Assembly (NCBI RefSeq): GCF_003344625.1 | Contig: NZ_QPKJ02000001.1 | Span: 992,001-1,056,000, forward strand | Source: Solirubrobacter deserti | GTDB lineage: Bacteria; Actinomycetota; Thermoleophilia; Solirubrobacterales; Solirubrobacteraceae | Direction: 5' to 3' | DNA length: 64,000 nucleotides | Part shown: positions 43,294 through 52,087 of the stretch, one piece after another | How positions within the stretch are numbered: position 1 is the first letter of the stretch | How the letters are laid out: every line of letters begins with the position of its first letter | Position numbers and translations under genes: made by a program | Notes under the pieces: model-generated | Databases searched by the model: none | The model's input: the letters and a program-made list of their open reading frames with translations, nothing else | What the model was told of the DNA's origin: nothing

Positions 43294-43979
43294 CCGCCCA
43301 CCCGCTCGTACGCGTGCGGCGCGATCGCGCACAGCCCGTACCGCGCCGGGTCGATCAGGCGCTCGCTGCGGCCGAGCAGCAGCACGCCGCGGCGCGCCAG
43401 GGCGGCGACCAGCGTGCCGTAGAGCCGTTCGCGGGCGGCCGGACCCATGTAGATCGCGACGTTGCGGCAGAGGACCAGGCGCCAGCGACCGGGCGGCGGG
43501 CCGTCCGCCGTCAGGTCCCGTCGCTCGAACCGCGCACGTGCGCGCACAGCGTCCGAAACGCCGTCGAAGGCCCCGACTTGCGCCAATGCGAGGTTTTCCT
43601 CGAGCAGATCGCTGCCGAGCAGCAAGGAGCGGTTGAGCGCGCCCAGGCGCTCGAGCACCACCCCGAGCGAGTAGAGCTCGGAGCCGTCCGAACAGCCCGC
43701 CGACCACGCGCTGATCCGCGCGGTCCCCGCCAGCAGCCGCGGCAACAGCTCCTCCTCTAGCAGCGCGAACTGCTCGGGGTCGCGGAACATCGCTGCGTGC
43801 GAGATCGCGATCGAGCGCCGGAACCGGCGGCGCGCGGCCTCGTCGGAGCGCAGTACGCGCGCCAGAGACAGCACGTCGGGCACGTCGAGACGGCGGCACG
43901 CGCGTGCCACCTGCTCGTCGACGTGCTCGTCGCGGAAGCTCGCCAACGGGAGACCGCTTACACGCTCCAGTTCGCCCAC
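43290..43979 (-). CDS. CheR-like protein-glutamate methyltransferase
   Basis: About 229 residues from a GTG; no better start with a ribosome-binding site is visible. The CheR-type SAM domain has IAISHAAMFRDPEQFALLEE, ISAWSAGCSDGSELYSLGVV, LLLGSDLLEENLALAQ and WRLVLCRNVAIYMGPAAR. The N-terminal helical domain is short, and Ser/Ala replace residues usual in CheR (ACSTGEEPYS becomes GCSDGSELYS). It is separate from the cheR of the main operon and is translationally coupled to a sensor kinase. This suggests a signalling unit like fused CheB/CheR-PAS-kinase proteins, but without CheB. Confidence 0.78.
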   Translation of the reverse strand: MGELERVSGLPLASFRDEHVDEQVARACRRLDVPDVLSLARVLRSDEAARRRFRRSIAISHAAMFRDPEQFALLEEELLPRLLAGTARISAWSAGCSDGSELYSLGVVLERLGALNRSLLLGSDLLEENLALAQVGAFDGVSDAVRARARFERRDLTADGPPPGRWRLVLCRNVAIYMGPAARERLYGTLVAALARRGVLLLGRSERLIDPARYGLCAIAPHAYERVGG

Positions 43980-44025
43980 GGAGGCAGGGACCGTAGCGTC
44001 GCGATGCCGACCAGTTCTCGGTCTG

Positions 44026-45870
44026 TCAGCGCGCCAACTTCTGCAGCTGCACGGTTTCGTGCACGAGGCTGGCACGGGCCGCGTCGAGCCGCAGTCGGAC
44101 CGGCCGTCCGCCCAGCCGGCCGGTGAGCCCGCGCGCGTTGAGCACGAGCGTCCCCTTGGCGGCCTTCGTGCCGGCGATCCGCAGCGTGAGCGAGCGCGTG
44201 AGGTCTCCTCCGCCGCCGACCGTCACGCCGGTCACGGCCTGGTAGTCGCTCAGCCGCAGCCGGCGCCCGGCGACCGACCAGGACCCACCGCGCAGCCCGC
44301 CGCCGGCGCTCGCGAGCGTGGCGGGCGAGAGCACGAGGTCGAGGTCGTCGATCGTCGCGAGCACGGCGCGCAGCGTGCGGCCCGTCTTGCGCGAGTAGCC
44401 CGGAAGGCCGCGCAGCGACTCGAACGACGCGGGCGCCGACAGGACCGCCGGGACGCCGGTCGGGACGCGCTTGCACGTCCGCGGCGGCGTGCGCCGGGTG
44501 ACGAAGCGCAGGATCGCGGAGGCCGCGCAGTCGCGCGGGTCGCTGACCGTGGAGTGGCCGACGCCGCGGATGACGATCCGGTGCGCGCCCGGGATCCGCG
44601 AAGCGACGTTCTGCGACCACTCCGGCGGCGTGCGCAGATCCTCGTTGCCCTGCAGGATGAGCGTCGGCACGGTCGGGTACGGCGGCGCCGGGACGTCGAC
44701 GACCGGGCGCGGCACGTCCGGCCAGCGCAGGCACAGGTCGATCTCGTCCTCGAGCACCACCGCGGCGTCGAACGGTGCGAACGCGTTCGGTGCGACGGCC
44801 GCGAGCCGTTGCTGCGTGATCGCGGCGCGGGCCTCGATCGGCGTGCCCGGGTCCCACGGCAGCGGCGTCGTCTCGCACACGGTCGAGTAGCGGGCGACCG
44901 AGAAGTCCCGCGGCGAGCCGAAGCCCTCGAGCCGCCGCGCTTCCCGGATCAGGCGCGCGAGCAGCGCGCCGTCGCCCTTGAGCGCGGCCTGCACGCCGGC
45001 GGGGACCGCCGCGCGCAGCGCCGGCAGGTAGTCCGTGAGCAGCATCAGGTCGAACAGCGCCGTGGGCGTGATGCGCACGCGCGTGGAGCGGCCGAGCCGG
45101 TCGTAGGCGAATGCCTGCAGGGGCGTCACACGCAGCTGGGCCACGAGCTTGGCCAGGTCGGCGCCGGGGTCGGCGGAGATGCCGCGGCAGCCACCCGGGC
45201 ACAGCGACTTCAGCGACGGGCCCATCGCCCGGAAGTTGACGGTGGCGAACGGGTCGCGGTCGTCGTAGTCGACCACCGAGTCCAGGATCAGCCGCTCGAC
45301 GTGCTGCGGGAAGGCGCGCGCGTAGGCGACGGCCAGCTCGGTTCCGTAGGAGATGCCGAACAGCGTCAGCTTCGCGCTGCCGAGCTGCTGACGGATCGCT
45401 TCCATGTCCTGGACGGAGTCGGGCGTCGTGTAGAAGCGCCGCGCGGGGCCGATCCGGGCCGCGCATTCCTCGGCCGCCCCCGTGTCCCGCAGGTACGGGT
45501 CCTTCTCGAGCCGCGGGCAGCGCAGCAGGCCCGAGCGACCGGTGCCGCGCTGGTCGAAGCCGATGACGCGGAAGCGATCGAGCAGGAACGGTACGGCCGC
45601 GAGCACGCCGATCATCTCGCTCACCCCGGCGCCGCCCGGGCCGCCGGACAGGTACATCAGCGTCGGCCCGGACCGCCGGCCCGCGCGGGCGATCCGCAGG
45701 GGAACCGTGCCCGGCATGGTGTTCGCGCGGTCGAGCGGGACGTCGAGCGTCGCACACTGGACGCCGTTGAAGTCCACGCACGAGCGCCACTGCAGCGCCG
45801 CGTGCGCCGTGGTCGGGAGGGCCGTGAGCGCCGCGAGGGCGAGCAGCGCCCCGAAGATGAGCCTCCGCAT
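44026..45870 (-). CDS. secreted alpha/beta-hydrolase (tripeptidyl-aminopeptidase-like)
   Basis: 614 residues. Signal peptide MRRLIFGALLALAALTALPT with cleavage near AHA-AL. The hydrolase core has LMYLSGGPGGAG (oxyanion HGG-like), FDQRGTGRSGLLRCP, nucleophile elbow LTLFGISYGTELAVAYAR (Ser), acid in ILQGNEDLRTPPEWSQN and His in RGVGHSTVSDPRDCA, followed by the TAP-like C-terminal segment. An extra about 130-residue domain from about 480 (GGGLRGGSWSVAGRRLRLSD) has no clear match. It is probably an extracellular peptidase or proline-iminopeptidase-like enzyme. The ATG overlaps the thpR stop by one base. Confidence 0.87.
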   Translation of the reverse strand: MRRLIFGALLALAALTALPTTAHAALQWRSCVDFNGVQCATLDVPLDRANTMPGTVPLRIARAGRRSGPTLMYLSGGPGGAGVSEMIGVLAAVPFLLDRFRVIGFDQRGTGRSGLLRCPRLEKDPYLRDTGAAEECAARIGPARRFYTTPDSVQDMEAIRQQLGSAKLTLFGISYGTELAVAYARAFPQHVERLILDSVVDYDDRDPFATVNFRAMGPSLKSLCPGGCRGISADPGADLAKLVAQLRVTPLQAFAYDRLGRSTRVRITPTALFDLMLLTDYLPALRAAVPAGVQAALKGDGALLARLIREARRLEGFGSPRDFSVARYSTVCETTPLPWDPGTPIEARAAITQQRLAAVAPNAFAPFDAAVVLEDEIDLCLRWPDVPRPVVDVPAPPYPTVPTLILQGNEDLRTPPEWSQNVASRIPGAHRIVIRGVGHSTVSDPRDCAASAILRFVTRRTPPRTCKRVPTGVPAVLSAPASFESLRGLPGYSRKTGRTLRAVLATIDDLDLVLSPATLASAGGGLRGGSWSVAGRRLRLSDYQAVTGVTVGGGGDLTRSLTLRIAGTKAAKGTLVLNARGLTGRLGGRPVRLRLDAARASLVHETVQLQKLAR

Positions 45871-46415
45871 CACGGCTGAATGTAGCCGAGAGGTTGGGAG
45901 ATCAGCGCGTGGTAGCTCGCCCCGCTGGGATGGAGCTGCGAGCGGTAGAGGGTGAGCGAGCGGCCGTGGAAGCGGGTGGGCTCGAGGTCGAGTGGGACTT
46001 CACGGGGCGGCGTGACGCGCGGGCGCATGCGGGCGACCGTGACGTGGGCGCGGAAGGGGCGCTTCTCGGGGGTGTGGACGCCGGCCTGCTCGAGCCCGTG
46101 CGAGACCCGCGCTTGCAGTTCGCGGAGCGCGTTCGTGGGATCTTCCAGCTCGACCGTGAGGACGCGGGCGCGGCGCGGTGGGAGCAGGAGGACGTTGCCG
46201 ATGACGAGTTCGGGCGCCGCGCGCTCGGCTTCGATGATTGGGCGGATCAGGTCGACGTCGGTGGGCGGCCGGGCGCCGAGGAAGGCGAGGGTGATGTGGA
46301 GCGCCTCTTCGGGGATCGGGCGCCACGTGGACTCGTCTATCCGGAGCGCCGCGAGGGTGGCGCGGAGCTCGTTCGGGAGGTCGAGGGCGACAAAGAGGCG
46401 CAGCACGGCGGGCAT
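45870..46415 (-). CDS. thpR: RNA 2',3'-cyclic phosphodiesterase (2'-5' RNA ligase family)
   Basis: 181 residues. Two HxT motifs of the 2H phosphoesterase superfamily are visible: ALHITLAFLGARPP and FRAHVTVARMRP. The start LRLFVALDLPNELRATL is typical. It hydrolyses 2',3'-cyclic phosphate ends of RNA. The ATG lies directly against a 313-bp inverted-repeat element, and the base run before it is pyrimidine-rich with no Shine-Dalgarno. Confidence 0.9.
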   Translation of the reverse strand: MPAVLRLFVALDLPNELRATLAALRIDESTWRPIPEEALHITLAFLGARPPTDVDLIRPIIEAERAAPELVIGNVLLLPPRRARVLTVELEDPTNALRELQARVSHGLEQAGVHTPEKRPFRAHVTVARMRPRVTPPREVPLDLEPTRFHGRSLTLYRSQLHPSGASYHALISQPLGYIQP

Positions 46416-46728
46416 CGAGGGGGAAGAAGCTGGCGTTTCGCTCGCACGGCCGGCTCAGCGCCTCTCGGGCTCCGCGCGGCAAGGGAGTCGCGGCGTGCTG
46501 CGTACCGTCAAGGTACGGGCTCCGGAGACTACGTGGAGCGCCGTGCTTCGGTCCGCCTGCTGCGGATCTCGGGGAAACGAACACGCCCTCGCTCTGGGTA
46601 GTCGACGAAACTATCGCTGGGCGAGAGTTTCGTCGCCCACCCCGCCTCCTGGAGGCGAACACCGCGCGGAGCCCGCGAGGCGCCGCTTCGCCCGCCGCAC
46701 GAGCGAAACGCCAGCTCCTTCCCCCTCG
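46416..46728. repeat. 313-bp element bounded by 29-bp terminal inverted repeats
   Basis: Left end 46416-46444 (begins CGAGGGGGAAGAAGCTGG) and right end 46700-46728 are inverted copies matching at 28 of 29 bases. A second inverted pair is CGGGCTCCGCGCGG (46466-46479 and 46662-46675). Inside are hairpins CGACGAAACT/AGTTTCGTCG (46603-46635) and CGTACC/GGTACG (46501-46517). No protein-coding frame. It fills the whole gap between cinA and thpR. It resembles a non-autonomous palindromic element; no target-site duplication is evident. Confidence 0.75.
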
Positions 46729-46737
46729 GTGAGCCGT

Positions 46738-47979
46738 TCAGCGCCGCTGCGCCAGCAGCCCACGCAGCATGTGGAGCGCCACCGTGGTCGTCCGGTCGCG
46801 CACGTCGGCACGCGATCCCGGCAACCGGACCACGCGATCGTCGCGCCCCCACGGCGCCTCGACGCACAGGCACACGGTGCCGACCGGCTTCTCGGGCGTC
46901 CCACCACCCGGTCCGGCGATCCCCGTGATCCCGATGCCGAGATCCGCACCGAAGCGCGAGCGCGCGCCGAACGCCAGTGCCTGCGCGACTTCGGGCGAAA
47001 CCGCGCCGTGGGCCTCGATCAACGTCGGGTCCACGTCCGCGAACTTCGTCTTGGCCTCGTTCGAGTACACGACGAAACCACCGAGGACATGGGCGGAAGA
47101 GCCGGCCAGGTCCGTGAGCCGGCCCGCCATCAGCCCGCCCGTGCAGGACTCGGCGACGGCGATCGTCAGCCCGTCCAGCCCGCGCTGAACGACCTCGTCG
47201 ATCGTCGCGCCGTCGTCGGAGAACAGCACCTCACCGTGCCGGGCACGCAACTGCGCTTCGAAGGACTCGTACGCCGCCGCCTCCGAGGGCCGGTACACCG
47301 TCGCGACCTCGAGCTCGCCACGCCGCAGGCACGTCGTGACCTCGAACGGCAGCGACCCCTCGTCCAGCTCGCGCAACGTCGCCGCGATCTGCGGCTCGCT
47401 CAGCGGGAAGAAGCGCAGGATCCGACGCTCCAGCGCGCCCGCGGACGCCAGCAACGAAGCCAGCGGCTCGACCTTCACCGCGTCGGCCCACATGCTCTGC
47501 AGCTCGCGCGGCGGCCCCGGCAACACCGCGACCAGCGGCGACGACCCCACGAGGAAGCCGGGAGCGGTGCCCTTGGGTTCGAGGACGACCGCTCCGACCG
47601 GCACGTGCGCCTGCTTGCGCGCACCCGCCCGCATCGGCGCCTCCTCGCCCCCGATCCGCTTGCGCAGGCCGTTGACGATCCCCCAGATCCGCTCCTCCAG
47701 GGCCTCGTCCAAGACCATCGACGTTCCGTGCCAACCGGCCACCACCTCGGCCGTGAGGTCGTCCGCGGTCGGCCCGAGCCCGCCGGTGGTCAACACCAGG
47801 TCGAAGTCCGCGAAGAAGTCCAGGGCGCGCCGGACATCGTCCGGCCGGTCCCCCACGACGACGATCTGCTCGACCGACACGCCGAAGCTGCGCAGCGCCT
47901 CAGAGAGCCACGGCCCGTTCGCGTCCCGGATCAGCCCCGAGAGGACCTCGGTGCCGGTGACGACGATGCCCGCGCGCAC
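46738..47979 (-). CDS. cinA: CinA-family competence/damage-inducible protein
   Basis: 413 residues. The N-terminal MoCF/COG1058 domain has VVTGTEVLSGLIRDANG, LVLTTGGLGPTADDLTAEVV and VAVLPGPPRELQSMW. The C-terminal CinA (PncC) domain has TIAVAESCTGGLMAGRLTDL and GIGITGIAGPGGGTPEKPVG, with the nicotinamide-nucleotide amidase Ser/Lys context. It recycles NMN and has ADP-ribose pyrophosphatase activity in other species. A GTG at 47979 is chosen; a TTG at 47985 overlapping the previous stop (TTGA) is also possible. Coupled to the rodZ-like gene. Confidence 0.9.
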   Translation of the reverse strand: MRAGIVVTGTEVLSGLIRDANGPWLSEALRSFGVSVEQIVVVGDRPDDVRRALDFFADFDLVLTTGGLGPTADDLTAEVVAGWHGTSMVLDEALEERIWGIVNGLRKRIGGEEAPMRAGARKQAHVPVGAVVLEPKGTAPGFLVGSSPLVAVLPGPPRELQSMWADAVKVEPLASLLASAGALERRILRFFPLSEPQIAATLRELDEGSLPFEVTTCLRRGELEVATVYRPSEAAAYESFEAQLRARHGEVLFSDDGATIDEVVQRGLDGLTIAVAESCTGGLMAGRLTDLAGSSAHVLGGFVVYSNEAKTKFADVDPTLIEAHGAVSPEVAQALAFGARSRFGADLGIGITGIAGPGGGTPEKPVGTVCLCVEAPWGRDDRVVRLPGSRADVRDRTTTVALHMLRGLLAQRR

Positions 47980-47981
47980 GC

Positions 47982-48764
47982 TCAAGTGGCGCAGAGCCCC
48001 GTCCGCACCGACTCCTTCAGGCGCTTCGGCCGCTTGCCCGGCCGCAGCTCGTAGCCGATCGGCTGGCCGATGTTCGCCGCGCCGTAGCGCTTGCCGCCGT
48101 AGCTCATGCGCACCGAGCTGTTGCCGAGGTTGACGCGGAAGAACTTGGAGCGGAACGTCCGCGTGGAGCGTCCCTTCTCGATGTACTCGCCATTGACGAC
48201 GGCCTTCCCCGTGGCGTCCACCAGGCACACGTAGACGCGGTCGGTCGCGGTCAGCTTCAGTGACACGCGCGCCGGCCCCCGCTTCTTCTTGCGCTTGCTC
48301 CCGGACGCGGTCTCGGTCGGCGCGGCGGTTGCGGTCGGCGTGGCCGTGGGCGTGGAGACGACGTTCGGCTCCTCCTCGTCAGGCCCCTGCTGGCCGAGGA
48401 TGTAGAGCGCGCCGAGCACGATCAGGATCGCCAGCCCGACGACCACGAACGGCCCGATCGGCCGCCGCGCCCGCTGGCGCTGGCGCCCGGGCCGCTCGCG
48501 CCGGAAGGGCGTGAGGTCCTGCGTGGTCGGCCGCTCGAAACGCTGGCGGTACTCCTCCACCAGCAGCCGGGGATCGAGGTCCAGGTACTCGGCGTACGTG
48601 CGCAGGAACGTCTTGACGAAAGTGGGACCTGGCAGCAGGTCCCACTCCTCGTTCTCAAGCGCGCGCAGGTACTTGGCACGGATCTTCGTCGCCGCCTCGA
48701 CCTCGGTCATGTCGATGCGGCGGCGCATCCGTGTCTCGCGAAGCGTCTCACCGATCTCCGGCAT
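47982..48764 (-). CDS. RodZ-like helix-turn-helix membrane protein
   Basis: 260 residues. The N-terminal HTH_25 domain is IGETLRETRMRRRIDMTEVE followed by TKIRAKYLRALENEEW. One transmembrane helix (PIGPFVVVGLAILIVLGALY) leads to a Thr/Pro/Ala-rich spacer and a DUF4115-like extracytoplasmic domain. The layout is that of RodZ, which links MreB to the cell-wall machinery. It lies between ftsK and cinA, a common bacterial order. Confidence 0.85.
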   Translation of the reverse strand: MPEIGETLRETRMRRRIDMTEVEAATKIRAKYLRALENEEWDLLPGPTFVKTFLRTYAEYLDLDPRLLVEEYRQRFERPTTQDLTPFRRERPGRQRQRARRPIGPFVVVGLAILIVLGALYILGQQGPDEEEPNVVSTPTATPTATAAPTETASGSKRKKKRGPARVSLKLTATDRVYVCLVDATGKAVVNGEYIEKGRSTRTFRSKFFRVNLGNSSVRMSYGGKRYGAANIGQPIGYELRPGKRPKRLKESVRTGLCAT

Positions 48765-48789
48765 CAGCTTCTACGAGGCTACAAGCGCC

Positions 48790-51291
48790 TCAGTCGCCGT
48801 CTACGTCGCTGTCCGGCACTTTGGCCGGCGAAGCGGCCAGCGCTTCGAGGATGCGCGGGACATCTGCTTCGGTCACGAGCACCTGACGTGGCTTGGAACC
48901 TTCGTATCCGGAGATCACGCCGCGCCGCTCGAGCATGTCGATCAGTCTCCCGGCTCGCGTGTAGCCCAGCCGCAAGCGGCGTTGCAGCATCGACGTGGAG
49001 GCGGTTTGCATCTCGGCGACGAGCCGGATCGCGTCCTCGAGCAGCGGGTCCTCGTCCGGGTCGAACTCGTCGGGCGCGCTCTCGGCCTCGGCGGCGCCCT
49101 CCTCCTCGACCTCCTCCAGCAGGTCCTCGCGCAGCTCGGGCTCGCCCTGGTCGCGCCAGGCGCCCGTGATGGCCTCGATCTGCGGCTCGTCGATGTAGGC
49201 GCCCTGGATGCGCTGCAGCCGGGAGGAGCCGACGGGCGAGAAGAGCATGTCGCCCATGCCGAGCAGCGCCTCGGCGCCGTTCTGGTCGAGGATCACGCGC
49301 GAGTCGGTCTGCGAGGACACCGCGAACGCGATCCGCGACGGCACGTTGGCCTTGATCATGCCCGTGATGACGTCCACGCGCGGGGACTGCGTCGCCAGTA
49401 CGAGGTGGATGCCGACCGCGCGCGCCTTCTGGGCGATCCGGATGATCGAGTCCTCGACGTCGGCGGGCGCGACCATCATCAGGTCGGCGAGCTCGTCGAT
49501 CACGCACAGGATGTAGGGGAGCGGCGGCTGGTCGCGCGTCGCGCGGACCTTGTTGAGGTCCTTCAGCGTCCGGGTGCGGGCGAGCGCCATCGCGCCGTAG
49601 CGCTGCTCCATCTCCCGCACGAGGTTCTGCAGCGCGGTCGCGGCCTGGCGCGGCGAGGTGATCACGGGCGTCAGCAGGTGCGGGATCGAGTCGTAGTGCG
49701 TGAGCTCGACCTGCTTGGGGTCCACGAGCACCATCCGCACCTCGTGCGGCGTCGCGCGCAGCAGGATGCTCGACAGCATCGCGTTCACGCACGCGGACTT
49801 GCCGGCGCCGGTCGTCCCGGCGACGAGCAGGTGCGGCATCTTGGCCAGATCGGCGCCGATCGCGCGGCCCGCGACGTCCTTGCCGAGCCACACCGTCAGC
49901 GGCGACCAGTCCTCGGGCGGCTGCTGGTAGATGTCGCCGAGGTGCACGATCCGGCGGCGCGCGTTCGGCACCTCGATGCCCACGGCCTGCTTGCCCGGGA
50001 TCGGCGCGAGGATGCGCACGTCGGACGCGGCCAGCGCGTACGCCAGGTCGTCCTTGAGCTGCGCGACCTTGCCGACCTTGATGCCCGGCGCGAGCCGGAG
50101 CTCGTAGCGCGTGATGTGCGGGCCGGCCACCATGCCGATGACCTTCGCCTCGATCTTGAAGTGCGCGAGCGCCTCCAGCAGCGCCGCCGCGACCTTCTCC
50201 TGCCCGGCGGTGTCCGGCCGCGAGGCGTCCTCGCTCGAGCGCGTGAGCTCGCCGGCGTCCGGGAGCTCCCACACGAAGTCGGGTGAGTCGGTGACGTCGC
50301 TGCGGTAGCGGCCCTGCGGCGTGAGCTGCTCGGGCTCGACGGGCTTGGCCGGGCCGCGCGTGACGCCCGGCTCGTCCTCGGCCGGGTCCTCGGCGAGGCG
50401 CTCGAGCTCGGGCACCTCCTCGATCTCCGGCTCGGGCTCGGGCTCGTCGAGCTCGGGCGCGATCAACTCGGGCTCGGGCTCCGGGTCCTCGAACAGCGGC
50501 CGAACCTCGACCTCGGGCTCGTCGGGCACGGTCGTGTCCCACAGCGAGTCGTACTCGGGCGGCTCTTCGATCTCCGCCGGTGGTGTCTTCGTGGACACCT
50601 TCACGCGCGTGGAGCGCTCGAGCGTCGCCAGATCGTCCCGGACCCGCGGGCGGGGCCGCGGCCGCGGCGCCTTGGCGGCCGCCGTGCGCAGCTCGCGCGT
50701 GGTCGAGGACACCGAATCGGTCGTGAACTTGATGACGCTCGCGACCGAGGCGCCCGTGAGCAGCAGCACGCCCGCGATGAACACGAAGATCGCGACGATG
50801 TGCGCGCCGACGGCGCCGAACAGCGTCTCTAGACCCCAGTCGAGCGTCTCCCCCACCATGCCGCCGCGCGTCTTGACCCACTCGGCGTCCCACCAGTCCG
50901 GGCGCGCGCCGTCGGGCCCGAGGCCGAGCGTCCCGGCCGACAGCGCCAGCGTCACCGACAGGAACAGGCAGATCGCGCCCGCGCGGAACGGCTTGACCGC
51001 GGGCAGCACCGGACGCAGGACGACGATCGCGCCGCCGAGGATCAGCGCCAGCGGCACGAGGTAGTGCCCGGCGCCGAGCAGCCATTTGAGCCCCTCGACG
51101 GCCTCAGAGCCGACGCGCCCGCCCTCCCATCCCATGTAGACGAGGAATCCGAAGAACAGGCCGAGGCCGAAGAGCCCCAGGCCGATCAGGTCGAGCTGGC
51201 GCTGTTCGAGCACCGGCAGGCCGCGCGAGGGCGCCGACTGGCGCGCGCGAGCGGCGGGCTTCTTCTTGGGCTTCTTCTTCGCGGCAGGCAT
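48790..51291 (-). CDS. ftsK: DNA translocase FtsK
   Basis: 833 residues. Basic N-terminus, four transmembrane helices (for example LIGLGLFGLGLFFGFLVYMG), then an acidic Glu/Pro-rich linker with EPEPELIAPELDEPEPEPE. The motor has Walker A LLVAGTTGAGKSACVNAML, Walker B ILCVIDELADLMMVAP and VDVITGMIKANVPSRIAFAV. The gamma winged-helix domain at the C-terminus is TSMLQRRLRLGYTRAGRLID. It pumps chromosome ends toward dif at the division septum. The ATG is chosen because AAGGGG precedes it; a GTG 51 nt upstream is also open. Confidence 0.94.
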   Translation of the reverse strand: MPAAKKKPKKKPAARARQSAPSRGLPVLEQRQLDLIGLGLFGLGLFFGFLVYMGWEGGRVGSEAVEGLKWLLGAGHYLVPLALILGGAIVVLRPVLPAVKPFRAGAICLFLSVTLALSAGTLGLGPDGARPDWWDAEWVKTRGGMVGETLDWGLETLFGAVGAHIVAIFVFIAGVLLLTGASVASVIKFTTDSVSSTTRELRTAAAKAPRPRPRPRVRDDLATLERSTRVKVSTKTPPAEIEEPPEYDSLWDTTVPDEPEVEVRPLFEDPEPEPELIAPELDEPEPEPEIEEVPELERLAEDPAEDEPGVTRGPAKPVEPEQLTPQGRYRSDVTDSPDFVWELPDAGELTRSSEDASRPDTAGQEKVAAALLEALAHFKIEAKVIGMVAGPHITRYELRLAPGIKVGKVAQLKDDLAYALAASDVRILAPIPGKQAVGIEVPNARRRIVHLGDIYQQPPEDWSPLTVWLGKDVAGRAIGADLAKMPHLLVAGTTGAGKSACVNAMLSSILLRATPHEVRMVLVDPKQVELTHYDSIPHLLTPVITSPRQAATALQNLVREMEQRYGAMALARTRTLKDLNKVRATRDQPPLPYILCVIDELADLMMVAPADVEDSIIRIAQKARAVGIHLVLATQSPRVDVITGMIKANVPSRIAFAVSSQTDSRVILDQNGAEALLGMGDMLFSPVGSSRLQRIQGAYIDEPQIEAITGAWRDQGEPELREDLLEEVEEEGAAEAESAPDEFDPDEDPLLEDAIRLVAEMQTASTSMLQRRLRLGYTRAGRLIDMLERRGVISGYEGSKPRQVLVTEADVPRILEALAASPAKVPDSDVDGD

Positions 51292-51397
51292 CTGGCCCGA
51301 GCCCCTTCGACGCGCGCCCGCGCTCCCCTGCCAAATGCTCACGAGCAGCTAAAACGTCGGGCCGTTTCGTCCGGTCGCCGCGTACCATCTTTAAGTA

Positions 51398-52087
51398 ATG
51401 GATGCCGCCAGCCGTCCCGTGCGCGTGCTCGTCGTCGAGGACGACGAGGAGATCGCCCAGGTCCTGCAGCGCTCGCTCCGCCTTGAGGGCTACGAGGTCA
51501 AGCTCGCAGCCGACGGCGTGAGCGGCCTGGACGAGGCCCATGCCTTCCTGCCGGACATCATCGTCCTCGATCTCGGGCTCCCGCGCCTGGACGGCATCGA
51601 CGTCGCCAAGCGGCTGCGCGACGACGGCGACGAGACGCCGATCCTCATGCTCACGGCCCGTGACGCGCTGGAATCGCGCGTGCAGGGCCTGGATGTCGGC
51701 GCCGACGACTATCTGGTCAAGCCGTTCGAGCGCCAGGAGCTGCTGGCCCGCCTGCGGGCCCTGCTGCGGCGCCGGCCTCCGCGCGGCATGGCCCCGTTGC
51801 GCGTGGGCGACCTCACGCTCAACCCCGACACGCACGAAGTGGCGCGGGGGGACCGCCAGATCGACCTGACGCAGCGCGAGTTCGAGCTGCTCGAGTACCT
51901 GATGCGCAACGAGCGCCTCGTGATCAGCCGCCAGAAGCTGCTCGACGAGGTCTGGGGCTACGACCCGTTCTCCATCACGAACACGATCGAGGTGTTCGTG
52001 TCCAACCTCAGAAGAAAGCTCGAAGCCGGTGGCGAGCCCCGTCTCCTCCACACGGTCCGCGGCGCAGGCTACGTACTCCGCGTATAA
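51398..52087 (+). CDS. OmpR-family response regulator
   Basis: 229 residues. The receiver domain has VLVVEDDEEIAQVLQ (acidic pocket), IIVLDLGLPRLDG (phospho-Asp), MLTARDA and DDYLVKPFE (Lys). The C-terminal winged helix is IDLTQREFELLEYLMRNERL and TIEVFVSNLRRKLEAGG. Resembles the MprA/PrrA type of actinobacteria. The histidine kinase gene overlaps its 3' end by 59 bp. Confidence 0.94.
   Translation: MDAASRPVRVLVVEDDEEIAQVLQRSLRLEGYEVKLAADGVSGLDEAHAFLPDIIVLDLGLPRLDGIDVAKRLRDDGDETPILMLTARDALESRVQGLDVGADDYLVKPFERQELLARLRALLRRRPPRGMAPLRVGDLTLNPDTHEVARGDRQIDLTQREFELLEYLMRNERLVISRQKLLDEVWGYDPFSITNTIEVFVSNLRRKLEAGGEPRLLHTVRGAGYVLRV

Noticed and set aside
46416..46728. A degenerate insertion sequence with transposase remnant
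   Set aside because: No transposase-like frame or motif was found in the 313 bp; only inverted repeats and hairpins are visible.
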